Assembly: GCF_004336635.1 (NCBI RefSeq)
Contig: NZ_SJXH01000011.1
Location: 1-64,000, forward strand
Direction of reading: 5' to 3'
Source: Acinetobacter sp. ANC 4862
GTDB taxonomy: Bacteria > Pseudomonadota > Gammaproteobacteria > Pseudomonadales > Moraxellaceae
Length of the DNA stretch: 64,000 bases
Part shown: piece after piece, positions 9,367 to 18,361 of the stretch
How positions within the stretch are numbered: position 1 is the stretch's first letter
Layout of the letters: each line of letters opens with the position of its first letter
Notes under the pieces: model-generated
Told to the model about the DNA's origin: nothing
The model's input: only the letters and a program-made list of their open reading frames with translations
The model's database searches: none
Position numbers and translations under genes: made by a program

Positions 9367-10416
9367 TCAAATAAAATCTGAAAACCTATATTGATTGTAT
9401 GGAATATTGACAGATTTTATAAAAAACAACAGAAAAACAGAAAAAAATACAATAAAGAAGAAGAGCCTATACCTATAATCTCGAATACATGTTAAGGCAT
9501 ACGGAATTAAAACTAATTCAAGCATTCTAAAAAACATGTTAAATCTTGCGGCCAATAAATTATTATCAGAAAGAGCTATATAAACAAAGAAACCCATTAA
9601 ATAAAATAAAAAAAGTTTTTTGTAAAAGTCATTATCCACTCTAAAAATTAAGAATCCAATTAAAAAAGCAACAGCAACCCTATATAAATATTGAGACAGA
9701 GAAGTATCCTCTGAAAACTGAACAGTGTAAACCTCTTCATAGCCAGAACCGATATAATTAAATATTAAATATTGTAAAACATTAAATTTGTAAAGAAAAA
9801 AACTAACGAAAGAAAATAAAAGTGTAATTGTTAGAGCTTTCTTGTATTCAAAAAAAGTAAAAATATAACACAAGAATATAATAAATCCTGTTGTATGAAA
9901 TAAAGAAGAAATTGCTCCCAACAACAGAACCATAAAATGTTGTCTATCACGCATATATGGCAAGGAAAGTACAAACAAACCCATTGATATGCCTTGCCTA
10001 ATTACACTATTTGGATAATTAATAAAAAAAATAAGGAAATAAAAAAACAAACCAACTAATGCATACTCTAACTTAAGCTTTTTCAGCCCCAAATACACAG
10101 GAATGATACAAAAGGCAGAAGATAAAAACAGAAAAAATTCTTCACTATGAGTAAAGATTTTTATAGTAGCTAAAAAAAATCTAAATCCGATTTCTATATG
10201 AGCTAAGTAGTCAAAATCAAAATTAAATAAATTAGGAAAGTCCTGAAAAAACATCAAATAAACTAATGTATCAGCACCAACCCCAAAAGACCTAAATGTA
10301 GACAGAAATATTAAAGTAACTAAAAGGTATAGTTCTAAATAGAGAGTATTATATTTTGATACAACTCTAGTCATACAAAACATCAGGTATATAAATATTA
10401 AAAAATAATAAATCAT
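9367..10416 (-). CDS. wzy: capsule repeat-unit polymerase Wzy (EpsG-type)
   Basis: A 349-residue, very hydrophobic protein with about ten predicted membrane helices. It resembles the EpsG group of Wzy polymerases: STFRSFGVGADTLVY near residue 40-55, SVIRQGISMGLF after the long loop and LLGAISSLFHTTGFI. These Arg and His-containing loops are typical. It would polymerise undecaprenyl-linked units in the periplasm. It is the only Wzy candidate found in the window, although two initiating transferases and two flippases are present. Wzy proteins diverge strongly, so the call rests on topology, motifs and position. Confidence 0.82.
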   Translation of the reverse strand: MIYYFLIFIYLMFCMTRVVSKYNTLYLELYLLVTLIFLSTFRSFGVGADTLVYLMFFQDFPNLFNFDFDYLAHIEIGFRFFLATIKIFTHSEEFFLFLSSAFCIIPVYLGLKKLKLEYALVGLFFYFLIFFINYPNSVIRQGISMGLFVLSLPYMRDRQHFMVLLLGAISSLFHTTGFIIFLCYIFTFFEYKKALTITLLFSFVSFFLYKFNVLQYLIFNYIGSGYEEVYTVQFSEDTSLSQYLYRVAVAFLIGFLIFRVDNDFYKKLFLFYLMGFFVYIALSDNNLLAARFNMFFRMLELVLIPYALTCIRDYRYRLFFFIVFFSVFLLFFIKSVNIPYNQYRFSDFI

Positions 10417-10420
10417 ACTA

Positions 10421-11392
10421 CTAAGATCTCATCCCTTTTAAAATATTTTTAATCCTCTCAAAAATCTCATAATTAAAAACTAGAATACATAGTGCACTAA
10501 ATAATGTTAAAATTTTCTCTCTCGATCTTCTCACATTAAATAAAAACAGGTAAAGATTTTTTAAAAGTTCTTTCTTAGAACCTAGAAAACTATTTCTAAG
10601 AATTTTGTAATTAACTAAATCTACATATAAATCCGTGTCATTAATAAACTCATTTTTAAAATATTCAAAATCATGCTGTAAATTATTTACTCTTGCTAAA
10701 TATAAATTTTTAGCTATTAACTCACTGAATAAAGAAACCTGATTTTTTTCATAGTTCAATCTAGTTACACTTTGAACATGTTGTCTGTACAAATACAGTG
10801 GCTCAGGAAAATTCCCTAGCTTAAAACCTGATAATGCCACTCTATAGATCCAGTCAAAATCTTCTGCACCTATTCTGTCAAAATTAATAGAGTAGAGACC
10901 GCATTTTTTTACTACTTCCGATTTAACCATCACGGCAGAACCGCAAAAAGGAGGATGGTTTTTTTCTAAAAGGTCTTTAACTATATCTTTATGTTCTGTA
11001 CTATATTTTACTACTGATAACAATTTATCTTTTTTTAAGAAAATTCCACAATATGAGCCAACTAGATCCAACCCATTTTCAACTAAATAAGTATGTAACT
11101 TAAATAATCTATCCGGAGTGCATAGATCATCAGCATCTTGGAAAGAAATATACTCACCAACAGCATGAGAAACTAAAAAATTAGAAGTTTTTAAGTAGCC
11201 TTGATTTTCTTTATTCTGAAAAATTTTTAATCTAGCATCTTGTATGCTCTGCATGATTTCCCAAGTATTGTCTGTTGAACAATCATCACAAACCAATAGT
11301 TCAAAATCAGTGTAACTTTGATTCAATATAGAATTAATACTATCTTTTAAATATGATTCAGCATTAAATGCCGGCATTAAAATACTAATCAT
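10421..11392 (-). CDS. GT2 glycosyltransferase
   Basis: A 323-residue GT-A enzyme. It starts with ISILMPAFNAESYLKDSINS, followed by FELLVCDDCSTDNTWEI, the metal-binding block YISFQDADDLCTPDRL near residue 90-100 and the acceptor-side GAEDFDWIYRVALSG. The C-terminal 90 residues are basic and hydrophobic, probably for membrane association. It overlaps the next upstream GT2 by 4 bases and ends 4 bases before the Wzy start. The sugar transferred is unknown. Confidence 0.85.
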   Translation of the reverse strand: MISILMPAFNAESYLKDSINSILNQSYTDFELLVCDDCSTDNTWEIMQSIQDARLKIFQNKENQGYLKTSNFLVSHAVGEYISFQDADDLCTPDRLFKLHTYLVENGLDLVGSYCGIFLKKDKLLSVVKYSTEHKDIVKDLLEKNHPPFCGSAVMVKSEVVKKCGLYSINFDRIGAEDFDWIYRVALSGFKLGNFPEPLYLYRQHVQSVTRLNYEKNQVSLFSELIAKNLYLARVNNLQHDFEYFKNEFINDTDLYVDLVNYKILRNSFLGSKKELLKNLYLFLFNVRRSREKILTLFSALCILVFNYEIFERIKNILKGMRS

Positions 11393-12249
11393 AATTTACC
11401 TGTCAATTTATATAAGAAAAAAGCTGGATTTCTTATTAAATAAAAACACTTTGAAAAAAATTTCTCCCACCGCCCCGTATAGTTTTCTTCAAGGCAGTTA
11501 ATCCAACCTACCTGCTGTTTAGCTAAAGAGTAGTTTTTATCATTACTAAAATTAGAGATTACTTTAAATCTCTCAACACTCATTATATTACTTTTTTTGG
11601 TTGTATTATCCAGGTGATCTCTATAATACGAAAAAGCTTTTGGTAGATAAACGATTTCACCTATTTTCGAAATCTTTAACCACATATACCAATCTTCAAT
11701 TCTAATTTCAGGATCATACTTTCCAACCCTAATTAAACTTTCTCTTTGAATAAATGCCGTTGGTGCAGGCAAGTTATGTTGGTGCATTAAAATTTCATTA
11801 AACGTATATTTTTTTTGTTCATCAATAATCGTTCGGATCACTTTATTTTCATTATTTATAATATGAACTCCTCCAAAAACTGCCACACTACTTGAATGAT
11901 CTTCCATATAATCAAGCTGAGTTTTAGTTTTTTCTTCAAGAAGCATATCGTCTGATGCTATAGCAGAAAAATATTTACCGCAGCACCAATCTATTGCTTC
12001 ATTCAATGTTGCGCTTAAACCTTTATTAGGCCTATATCGAAATTCAAATCGTTTAAATCTGTTCTGACATTTTTCCACCATTTCTTGAATTTTGAGTACA
12101 GAATTATCTTTTGAACCATCATCTATAATAATGAGTTCAATATTCTCATATGTCTGATCAATTACACTCTGTATGCAATCTTGTACAAACTGCTCATGGT
12201 TATAGCAAGGGATAACTATTGAGACTAAAGGTTGATTATTCTTTTCCAA
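11389..12249 (-). CDS. GT2 glycosyltransferase
   Basis: A 286-residue GT-A transferase with VSIVIPCYNHEQFVQDCIQS at the N-terminus, IELIIIDDGSKDNS, ASDDMLLEEKTKTQLDYME as the metal-binding region and RIEDWYMWLKIS as the acceptor-side block. It overlaps Wzx upstream by 14 bases and the next GT2 downstream by 4, which indicates strong translational coupling. It should act on the lipid-linked repeat unit. Donor and linkage cannot be deduced. Confidence 0.85.
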   Translation of the reverse strand: MEKNNQPLVSIVIPCYNHEQFVQDCIQSVIDQTYENIELIIIDDGSKDNSVLKIQEMVEKCQNRFKRFEFRYRPNKGLSATLNEAIDWCCGKYFSAIASDDMLLEEKTKTQLDYMEDHSSSVAVFGGVHIINNENKVIRTIIDEQKKYTFNEILMHQHNLPAPTAFIQRESLIRVGKYDPEIRIEDWYMWLKISKIGEIVYLPKAFSYYRDHLDNTTKKSNIMSVERFKVISNFSNDKNYSLAKQQVGWINCLEENYTGRWEKFFSKCFYLIRNPAFFLYKLTGKL

Positions 12250-13507
12250 AACTATTCTCTCGATCTTTTAATATGGCAAATACAAAATAACTCATCGCCA
12301 TCCAATACAATGCATAATTCACTAAATGTGCAATAGAAACACCTTTAAAACCAAAAATCTGTGTGCATAGGTAAGTTAAAGCAATTGAACTACATGCAAA
12401 AATAATTTCAGCACTTATAAATAGCCTCGTCATTGCTTTGCCTAACATCAAGTAAGCTAAAATCCAACTGCCTATTTTGAGTGAGTCGCCAATCATCTGC
12501 CATAAAAACAACTCTCTCATTGGTAAAAAGGCAGAGCTAAATAGTAACGGAATAATCCAATCTTTTAGCAAATATACTAAAAACCCACCAACCACAGCCA
12601 AAGGAAAAATAAATTTATAGCCTAAATAAACTTCTTTCCTTATTTCTTTAATACTTGTCAGCTCAGACAACCTTGGTAAATAATAGACGCTTAGTGTTGT
12701 CGTAACTAACATTAAATAAGCCGCACTAAGCCTTATCATTGCTTCCCAATACCCTGCATACGTAGCATTATATTCATGAATCAGGTAGCTACGAATAACC
12801 ATTTGAGACAATGGTACACAAATGGCACTCACTAAGGCCATGGCAGCAAATGCAGCAAATTTTTTTGCAACTTCAGGATCTATTTTTCCATAAAGGTATG
12901 AAAAATCAAACCATTCTGACCTATAGCTGAGGTATAGAGTCACAAAAAAATTAAGCGATTGATATATACTTAGTGCAACCAGTGCCCCATACAATCCAAA
13001 TTTTACGGCAAGTAATCCAGTAATGATTAAAGAAAATAAACTGCCGGCAATATTGGCTGTGACTAACTTCAATATTTCTTTTTTACCATTTAAGATTGCT
13101 AATAAAAGCGCATTTAAATTAAAAAAAATCAGAAATACTGCAAACCATATTAAAACAGAGCCATAGTCTTCCGTTTTAAATATCCAAAATGATAACTGTT
13201 GATGAAAAATTAAGACTAGAAAAGTAAAAATAAAACTAAAAATTGAAACAATACTTCCGGCAGTTTTCCAGATGGCTTTTTGCTTCGCTTCATCCTCATG
13301 ATATTCAGCCGTATATTTCACTACAGCGATATTTACTGCACTTCCTGCAAAAGTCGTGATCATTTGAATAAAATTTTGAAATTGACCTATCGCTGCATAA
13401 CCAGCTGGCCCAACATATACCGCTAATATTTTATTCAAAATAAACATTGTTGCTGTTTTAATTAAAACAGCAATTCCATTTAAAACACTGGTCTTAAGTA
13501 AGTTCAT
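12236..13507 (-). CDS. wzx: O-unit flippase Wzx (left set)
   Basis: A 423-residue MOP-superfamily protein with about twelve hydrophobic segments. The first block, LLKTSVLNGIAVLIKTATMF, and NKILAVYVGPAGYAAIGQFQ resemble the WzxE type that flips units carrying dTDP-derived amino sugars. It lies directly after the dTDP-3-aminosugar genes, in line with that. It would move the undecaprenyl-PP unit across the inner membrane for Wzy. A second, dissimilar flippase is encoded at 27394-28569. Confidence 0.88.
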   Translation of the reverse strand: MNLLKTSVLNGIAVLIKTATMFILNKILAVYVGPAGYAAIGQFQNFIQMITTFAGSAVNIAVVKYTAEYHEDEAKQKAIWKTAGSIVSIFSFIFTFLVLIFHQQLSFWIFKTEDYGSVLIWFAVFLIFFNLNALLLAILNGKKEILKLVTANIAGSLFSLIITGLLAVKFGLYGALVALSIYQSLNFFVTLYLSYRSEWFDFSYLYGKIDPEVAKKFAAFAAMALVSAICVPLSQMVIRSYLIHEYNATYAGYWEAMIRLSAAYLMLVTTTLSVYYLPRLSELTSIKEIRKEVYLGYKFIFPLAVVGGFLVYLLKDWIIPLLFSSAFLPMRELFLWQMIGDSLKIGSWILAYLMLGKAMTRLFISAEIIFACSSIALTYLCTQIFGFKGVSIAHLVNYALYWMAMSYFVFAILKDRENSFGKE

Positions 13508-13508
13508 A

Positions 13509-14624
13509 TCATGCTTTAAAGCTGTTGCAAAGCTGAACCACTTTTTCTGCGTCTTCCCAAGTTAAAGTGGGTCCTATTGGCAGACTTATGACTTCTTCAT
13601 GAATTTGCTCAGAAATTGGGTAACTCAAATCATTCCACTTTTTATAAGCCTGTTGCTTATGTGGTGGAACTGGATAATGAATTAGAGTTTGAACGCCAAC
13701 ATCAGCTAAAAACTTTTGCAACGCCTCACGATGATCTGTACGTATTACAAACAAATGCCACACATGTTGGGTATATTTAGTAGCATCAACACCATCCAAA
13801 GGTAAGGTAATTAATGGATTCTTAATTTGAGTTAAATACAAATTCGCTATTAAACGACGATGTTCCGTATCTTTTTCTAAATACTTCAATTTAATATCAA
13901 GTATCGCTGCTTGAATTTCATCTAAACGACTATTTACACCAGGGACTAGGTTTTTATATTTCTCATGTGAACCATAATTACGAAGTGCTTTAAGCATATT
14001 TGCTAGCTCTTCATCATTAGTCGTTACAGCACCTGCATCACCAAGTGCGCCTAAATTTTTACCTGGATAAAAACTAAAACCAGAGGCATGGCCCCAGTTT
14101 CCTGCTTTTCTACCATTTAATTCAGCACCATGTGATTGTGCTGAATCTTCAAGTACCAATAAATTATATTTTTTTGCAATTTCCATAATTTCTGGCATGG
14201 CTGCTAGACGGCCATACAAATGCACAGGTAAAATTACACGAGTTTTAGATGTGATTGCCTGTTCAATTTTAACTGGATCAATATTGTAAGTACTTAAATT
14301 AGGTTCAACTAATATAGGTGTTAAGTTATTGGCTGTAATTGCCAAAATACTTGCAATATAGGTATTAGATGGAACAATAACTTCATCACCATCTTGAAGT
14401 TTACCTAATTCTTTCCATGCGCGTAAAGTAAGAATTAGGGCATCTAAGCCATTTGCGACTCCTATGGCAAATTGTGTACCACAATAGTCAGCAAAATCAT
14501 GTTCAAAAGTCTCTAACTCTTTACCACCAATGTACCAACCTGAATCAATAACACGGGCACAAGCATCTTTAAGTTCGGCATGATACTGAGCATTTATAGC
14601 TCGAAGATCTAAGAAGGGAATCAT
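13509..14624 (-). CDS. fdtB: dTDP-3-oxo-6-deoxyhexose aminotransferase (FdtB/QdtB)
   Basis: A 371-residue PLP-dependent DegT/DnrJ/EryC1 aminotransferase. [15 protein letters not shown] binds the cofactor phosphate, [10 protein letters not shown] carries the Asp that contacts the pyridine nitrogen, and [16 protein letters not shown] holds the PLP Lys. It should transaminate the 3-keto sugar made by FdtA/QdtA to dTDP-Fuc3N or dTDP-Qui3N, with glutamate as donor. Its place in a block with RmlA, RmlB and the ketoisomerase supports a 3-amino rather than 4-amino product. Which epimer forms is not settled. Confidence 0.85.
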   Translation of the reverse strand: MIPFLDLRAINAQYHAELKDACARVIDSGWYIGGKELETFEHDFADYCGTQFAIGVANGLDALILTLRAWKELGKLQDGDEVIVPSNTYIASILAITANNLTPILVEPNLSTYNIDPVKIEQAITSKTRVILPVHLYGRLAAMPEIMEIAKKYNLLVLEDSAQSHGAELNGRKAGNWGHASGFSFYPGKNLGALGDAGAVTTNDEELANMLKALRNYGSHEKYKNLVPGVNSRLDEIQAAILDIKLKYLEKDTEHRRLIANLYLTQIKNPLITLPLDGVDATKYTQHVWHLFVIRTDHREALQKFLADVGVQTLIHYPVPPHKQQAYKKWNDLSYPISEQIHEEVISLPIGPTLTWEDAEKVVQLCNSFKA

Positions 14625-14635
14625 TTTTATAATAC

Positions 14636-15055
14636 CTAAGGAATAAATATTTCTGCTGTACCTGTCGTTACAACTTTTCCGTTAGCAGAACATACAGTTT
14701 CAAAAGCAACACGCTTTTTAGAAATATCGACAGCAATAACAGTTACTTTCGCAACGACTGTATCTCCTAAATAAACAGGCCTTTTAAATTGTAGGTTTTG
14801 ACTGACATAGATACATCCTTCACCCGGAAGTTTGGTGCCAAAAATAGCAGAAAAGAAACTAGCAGTTAGCAAACCATGTGCAATACGATCTTTAAATCTA
14901 GACTGTTTTGCATATTCTTCACTCACATGTACTGGATTATGATCCCCTGAAATTCCAGAGAATGCCTTTACATCTGCATCAGTTATCGTTTGAGAATACG
15001 ATGCTGTCATACCAATTTGAATTTCATTAATGGTAAATGAGTTTTTTATTTCCAT
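14636..15055 (-). CDS. MaoC/PhaJ-type (R)-specific enoyl-CoA hydratase
   Basis: A 139-residue single hot-dog domain protein. The hydratase motif [18 protein letters not shown] (32-49) is complete, with Asp38 and His43 as the expected catalytic pair. PhaJ-type enzymes hydrate trans-2-enoyl-CoA to (R)-3-hydroxyacyl-CoA. Here the gene sits between the aminotransferase and the acyltransferase of the aminosugar pathway and overlaps the acyltransferase by one base. I infer that it makes (R)-3-hydroxybutyryl-CoA or a similar donor so that the 3-amino group is acylated with a hydroxyacyl rather than acetyl group. The family call is secure; the role is inferred. Confidence 0.85.
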   Translation of the reverse strand: MEIKNSFTINEIQIGMTASYSQTITDADVKAFSGISGDHNPVHVSEEYAKQSRFKDRIAHGLLTASFFSAIFGTKLPGEGCIYVSQNLQFKRPVYLGDTVVAKVTVIAVDISKKRVAFETVCSANGKVVTTGTAEIFIP

Positions 15056-15789
15056 TATTCAGTAATCCATTTTTCTATAATTTCAGCTGGATAACCGCGA
15101 TGAAAATGCTTCCGCCAAGGATATGCATCTTCTTTACTATCTTGTAATTTTATTTTAGATGTTGGACATATTTTTTTAGCTGGCGATCCTACATAGACCA
15201 TATTTGCTTCAGTCTGACCTTTAAGTGAAGAGTGTGCTCCTATTAAGACCCCTTCAGCGACCGTTGCGCCCGGTAAAATCACTGACATAGTTGCGATTAC
15301 AGCAAAATCCTCAACAGTTACTCCTATAAGGGTATCGCTAGGCGGGTGAGGATCATTCGTAAGAACCACGTAAGGAAATATCCATACAAAATTTCCAATT
15401 TTACTTTTTTGCCCAATATGTACATTACTATGAAAACGAACGTAATCGCCAATTTCACAATGTCCTTGTAAATCAGAGAGTGTGCCTATTTGTAAGTTTT
15501 TCCCTGCTTTAACCAACTCCCTAACAGTTACTCTGTGCCCAGTAGTTAGTCCATCCCCAAAACATGAGCCTTCGTAAAAAATACTATGCGATCGAATATT
15601 GGAATTTTGACCAATAATTAGGGGCGAACCTTGTGAGAGATGATTAGCAACACCTAACTCACAGAATGCTCCAATAATTGAGTTATCGCCAATTTCAACA
15701 TTATCATACACAATAGTTGATGGCCCAATTTCTACATTACTACCAATTCTCGCTTTAGGTGAGATAATTGCTGTAGGATGAATTTTCAT
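15055..15789 (-). CDS. fdtC: left-handed beta-helix N-acyltransferase (FdtC/QdtC-like)
   Basis: A 244-residue protein made almost entirely of hexapeptide repeats (IGSNVEIG, IGDNSIIG, IGQNSNIRSH, IGDYVRFHSN, IGNFVWIF), with a short C-terminal extension rich in Trp, Lys and His. Such trimeric enzymes acylate the 3-amino group of dTDP-3-amino-3,6-dideoxyhexoses. Length and the extended C-terminus look closer to QdtC than to the short FdtC. It overlaps the ketoisomerase gene by 4 bases and the hydratase gene by 1, so the three are probably made together. The acyl donor may be a 3-hydroxyacyl-CoA. Confidence 0.8.
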   Translation of the reverse strand: MKIHPTAIISPKARIGSNVEIGPSTIVYDNVEIGDNSIIGAFCELGVANHLSQGSPLIIGQNSNIRSHSIFYEGSCFGDGLTTGHRVTVRELVKAGKNLQIGTLSDLQGHCEIGDYVRFHSNVHIGQKSKIGNFVWIFPYVVLTNDPHPPSDTLIGVTVEDFAVIATMSVILPGATVAEGVLIGAHSSLKGQTEANMVYVGSPAKKICPTSKIKLQDSKEDAYPWRKHFHRGYPAEIIEKWITE

Positions 15790-16187
15790 TTTCTCACCTC
15801 ATTTAGAAATTCTTGATAATCACGAATATAATCATTTTCATCATAATGATCGCTTGCTAAAACAAGTAAGGTACAATCCTCTGAAAAATCATGCATTTCG
15901 TGCCAAATCATGGGAGGTATTTTTAAACCCTTATTTGAATGATCAATCCAAACTTCCTGCTTTTCAATCCCATTATCCATAATCATTTTGCACTTCCCTT
16001 TTATGCAAAATGCAATTTGTTGTAATTCTTTATGGGCATGAAAACCACGAGGAATATCTGACTGAACACCAAAAATATAATAAAGTCTTTTAATTTCGAA
16101 AGAGATATTTTTATTTGTCTCAGCAACTACTAGCGCACCTCGATGATCCCCTAAATCAGGAAGTTCAACCCACTCAATAAGACTCAT
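15786..16187 (-). CDS. fdtA: dTDP-4-oxo-6-deoxyglucose 3,4-ketoisomerase (FdtA/QdtA)
   Basis: A 133-residue cupin of the WxcM/FdtA family. DHRGALVVAETN and the active-site strand RGFHAHKELQQIAFCIKGKC, with two His, are diagnostic. WHEMHDFSEDCTLLVLASDHYDE follows, as in family members. It shifts the keto group of the RmlB product from C4 to C3, opening the route to 3-amino sugars. FdtA and QdtA give opposite C4 configurations and I cannot separate them by eye. It overlaps both rmlA and the acyltransferase gene. Confidence 0.88.
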   Translation of the reverse strand: MSLIEWVELPDLGDHRGALVVAETNKNISFEIKRLYYIFGVQSDIPRGFHAHKELQQIAFCIKGKCKMIMDNGIEKQEVWIDHSNKGLKIPPMIWHEMHDFSEDCTLLVLASDHYDENDYIRDYQEFLNEVRK

Positions 16188-17068
16188 CAGTTTTCACCCA
16201 CCAAAGAAATCAAATATTGGCCATAATCATTCTTACTCATGCTTTGACCAATACTTAATACTTGTTCTTTGCTTAACCATCCATTATTCAAAGCAATTTC
16301 TTCCAGACAAGCCACTTTATAACCTTGACGTTTTTCTATGGTTTCTACAAATTGAGCTGCTTGTAACAAACTTTCATGCGTACCTGTATCTAGCCATGCA
16401 AAACCACGACCCAATAGTTCAACACTCAAATCACCACGTTCTAAATACATCTGGTTGACTGTAGTGATTTCTAACTCACCACGTTCAGAAGGTTGGACTG
16501 ACTTTGCAATTTGGATGACATCATTGTCATAAAAATATAAACCCGTTACAGCGAAGTTAGATTTTGGTTGCTTCGGTTTTTCTTCTAAAGACACAGCCCG
16601 CTTTTGCGCATCAAACTCCACAACACCAAAGCGTTCTGGATCTTTTACCTGATAACCAAATACTGTTGCACCTTTCTGACGTGCAACAGCTTGACGCAAC
16701 ATTGGGGTAAAACCTTGACCATAAAAAATATTGTCCCCCAGTACCAAGCACACATTACTGTCGCCAATAAAGCTTTCACCAATAATAAAAGCCTGTGCTA
16801 AACCATCTGGGCTAGGTTGAATGGCATACTGAATTTCAATGCCAAAATCAGAACCATCACCGAGTAAGCGCTTAAAACCATCAATATCATCTGGTGTGCT
16901 AATGATCAGTACTTCACGAATGCCTGCCAGCATAAGCACCGACAATGGATAATAAACCATCGGTTTATCATAAATCGGCAGTAACTGCTTAGAGACACCT
17001 TTGGTAATTGGATATAAACGTGTACCTGAACCACCTGCTAAAATGATTCCTTTGGTTTTATTTGACAT
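16187..17068 (-). CDS. rmlA: glucose-1-phosphate thymidylyltransferase
   Basis: A 293-residue enzyme forming dTDP-glucose. The signature [20 protein letters not shown] is at the start, followed by [19 protein letters not shown], the [10 protein letters not shown] metal site and [20 protein letters not shown]. Length matches RmlA. It overlaps rmlB by one base. RmlC and RmlD are absent, so the dTDP-4-keto sugar is not destined for rhamnose but for the 3-aminosugar branch encoded next to it. Confidence 0.95.
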   Translation of the reverse strand: MSNKTKGIILAGGSGTRLYPITKGVSKQLLPIYDKPMVYYPLSVLMLAGIREVLIISTPDDIDGFKRLLGDGSDFGIEIQYAIQPSPDGLAQAFIIGESFIGDSNVCLVLGDNIFYGQGFTPMLRQAVARQKGATVFGYQVKDPERFGVVEFDAQKRAVSLEEKPKQPKSNFAVTGLYFYDNDVIQIAKSVQPSERGELEITTVNQMYLERGDLSVELLGRGFAWLDTGTHESLLQAAQFVETIEKRQGYKVACLEEIALNNGWLSKEQVLSIGQSMSKNDYGQYLISLVGEN

Positions 17069-18126
17069 TATATATTTACACCTAATCTTTCACGCTGATA
17101 GCTGCCATCTTGTACACGATGACACCATTCTAAATTATTTAAATACCATTCAACTGTTTTACGAATACCTGTTTCAAAAGTTTCTTGTGGAGTCCAACCT
17201 AAATCATTTTTAATTTTGCTGGCATCAATTGCATAACGCAAGTCATGGCCAGGACGATCTTTTACAAAAGTGATGAGGGATGCATAAGGCGTATTATTCG
17301 CTTGTGGACAAAGTTCATCCAAAATTGAACAAATCGTTTTTACCACATCGATATTTTGTTTTTCATTGTGGCCGCCAATATTATAGGTTTCACCCACAAT
17401 CCCTTCTGTCACTACCTTATACAGGGCTCTCGCATGGTCTTCTACATAGAGCCAATCACGAATTTGATCACCTTTACCATAAATTGGTAATGGCTTGCTT
17501 TCTAACGCATTTAAAATTACTAGTGGAATGAGTTTTTCTGGGAAATGGTATGGCCCATAATTATTTGAGCAATTTGTTACAATTGTTGGCAAACCATATG
17601 TTCTATGCCATGCACGAACCAAATGATCAGAACTTGCTTTACTTGCCGAGTAAGGAGAACTGGGTGCGTAAGAAGTAGTTTCTAAAAATAAAGCATCTGT
17701 TCCTTCTAAATCACCATAAACTTCGTCGGTTGAAATATGATGGAAACGAAATGCTAATTTTTTATGCTCTTCTAAGTTATTCCAATAATTTCGAGCTGCT
17801 TCTAATAATTGATATGTGCCAATAATATTGGTTTCAACAAATGCGGCCGAACCTGTAATAGAACGATCGACATGTGATTCGGCAGCAAGATGCATCACTA
17901 AATCAGGTTGGAATGCTAAAAATAACTGATCTAGCGCTTCGCGATCACATATATCCGTCTGTGAAAATTGATAACGCGAATTTTTAGAAATTGAATTTAA
18001 TGATTCTAAGTTTCCTGCATAAGTCAACTTATCTATATTAAGTACCTGATAAGGTGTTTTTTCAATAATGTGGCGAATAACAGCTGAACCTATAAAACCT
18101 GCACCACCAGTTACCATTAACTTCAT
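17068..18126 (-). CDS. rmlB: dTDP-glucose 4,6-dehydratase
   Basis: A 352-residue extended SDR enzyme converting dTDP-Glc to dTDP-4-keto-6-deoxyglucose. It shows [28 protein letters not shown], the dehydratase motif [11 protein letters not shown] with catalytic Asp and Glu, and [15 protein letters not shown] with the Tyr-Lys pair. It is the first gene of the left O-unit set; 235 bases without a gene separate it from gdr. No clear promoter was found there, so read-through from the upstream genes is likely. Confidence 0.95.
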   Translation of the reverse strand: MKLMVTGGAGFIGSAVIRHIIEKTPYQVLNIDKLTYAGNLESLNSISKNSRYQFSQTDICDREALDQLFLAFQPDLVMHLAAESHVDRSITGSAAFVETNIIGTYQLLEAARNYWNNLEEHKKLAFRFHHISTDEVYGDLEGTDALFLETTSYAPSSPYSASKASSDHLVRAWHRTYGLPTIVTNCSNNYGPYHFPEKLIPLVILNALESKPLPIYGKGDQIRDWLYVEDHARALYKVVTEGIVGETYNIGGHNEKQNIDVVKTICSILDELCPQANNTPYASLITFVKDRPGHDLRYAIDASKIKNDLGWTPQETFETGIRKTVEWYLNNLEWCHRVQDGSYQRERLGVNI

Positions 18127-18361
18127 ATTATTCCTACTAAAAACTTAAATATCTGATTAATCTTTTTCATCATGTTTATAAATATGAAGGTATGCGTATC
18201 AACTTACCTTTAATACTATCTTCCCAATACGTTCTAAATATTGTCTTACTCTTTCTGGATTTATATAGCCAAATTATAGAGCATGGTTTATTTACATATC
18301 TATCGAGTGATTAATTGTCATTAGTCTTCTGGATCGAATAAATAAATTAGCCGGCAACATT
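18127..18361. other. junction spacer between the two O-unit gene sets, possible coding remnant
   Basis: This is the largest gap inside the leftward operon. On the minus strand about 44 codons stay open from about 18309 to a TAA at 18176-18178, without a start codon (stretches include NKPCSIIWLYKSRKSK and FRTYWEDSIKGK). It could be the tail of a gene lost when the left set was joined, or chance in AT-rich DNA. No terminator, repeat or insertion element was recognised. Confidence 0.35.

Noticed and set aside
13509..18126. Rhamnose synthesis pathway
   Set aside because: RmlA and RmlB are present, but RmlC and RmlD are missing; the ketoisomerase and aminotransferase direct the intermediate to a 3-amino sugar.
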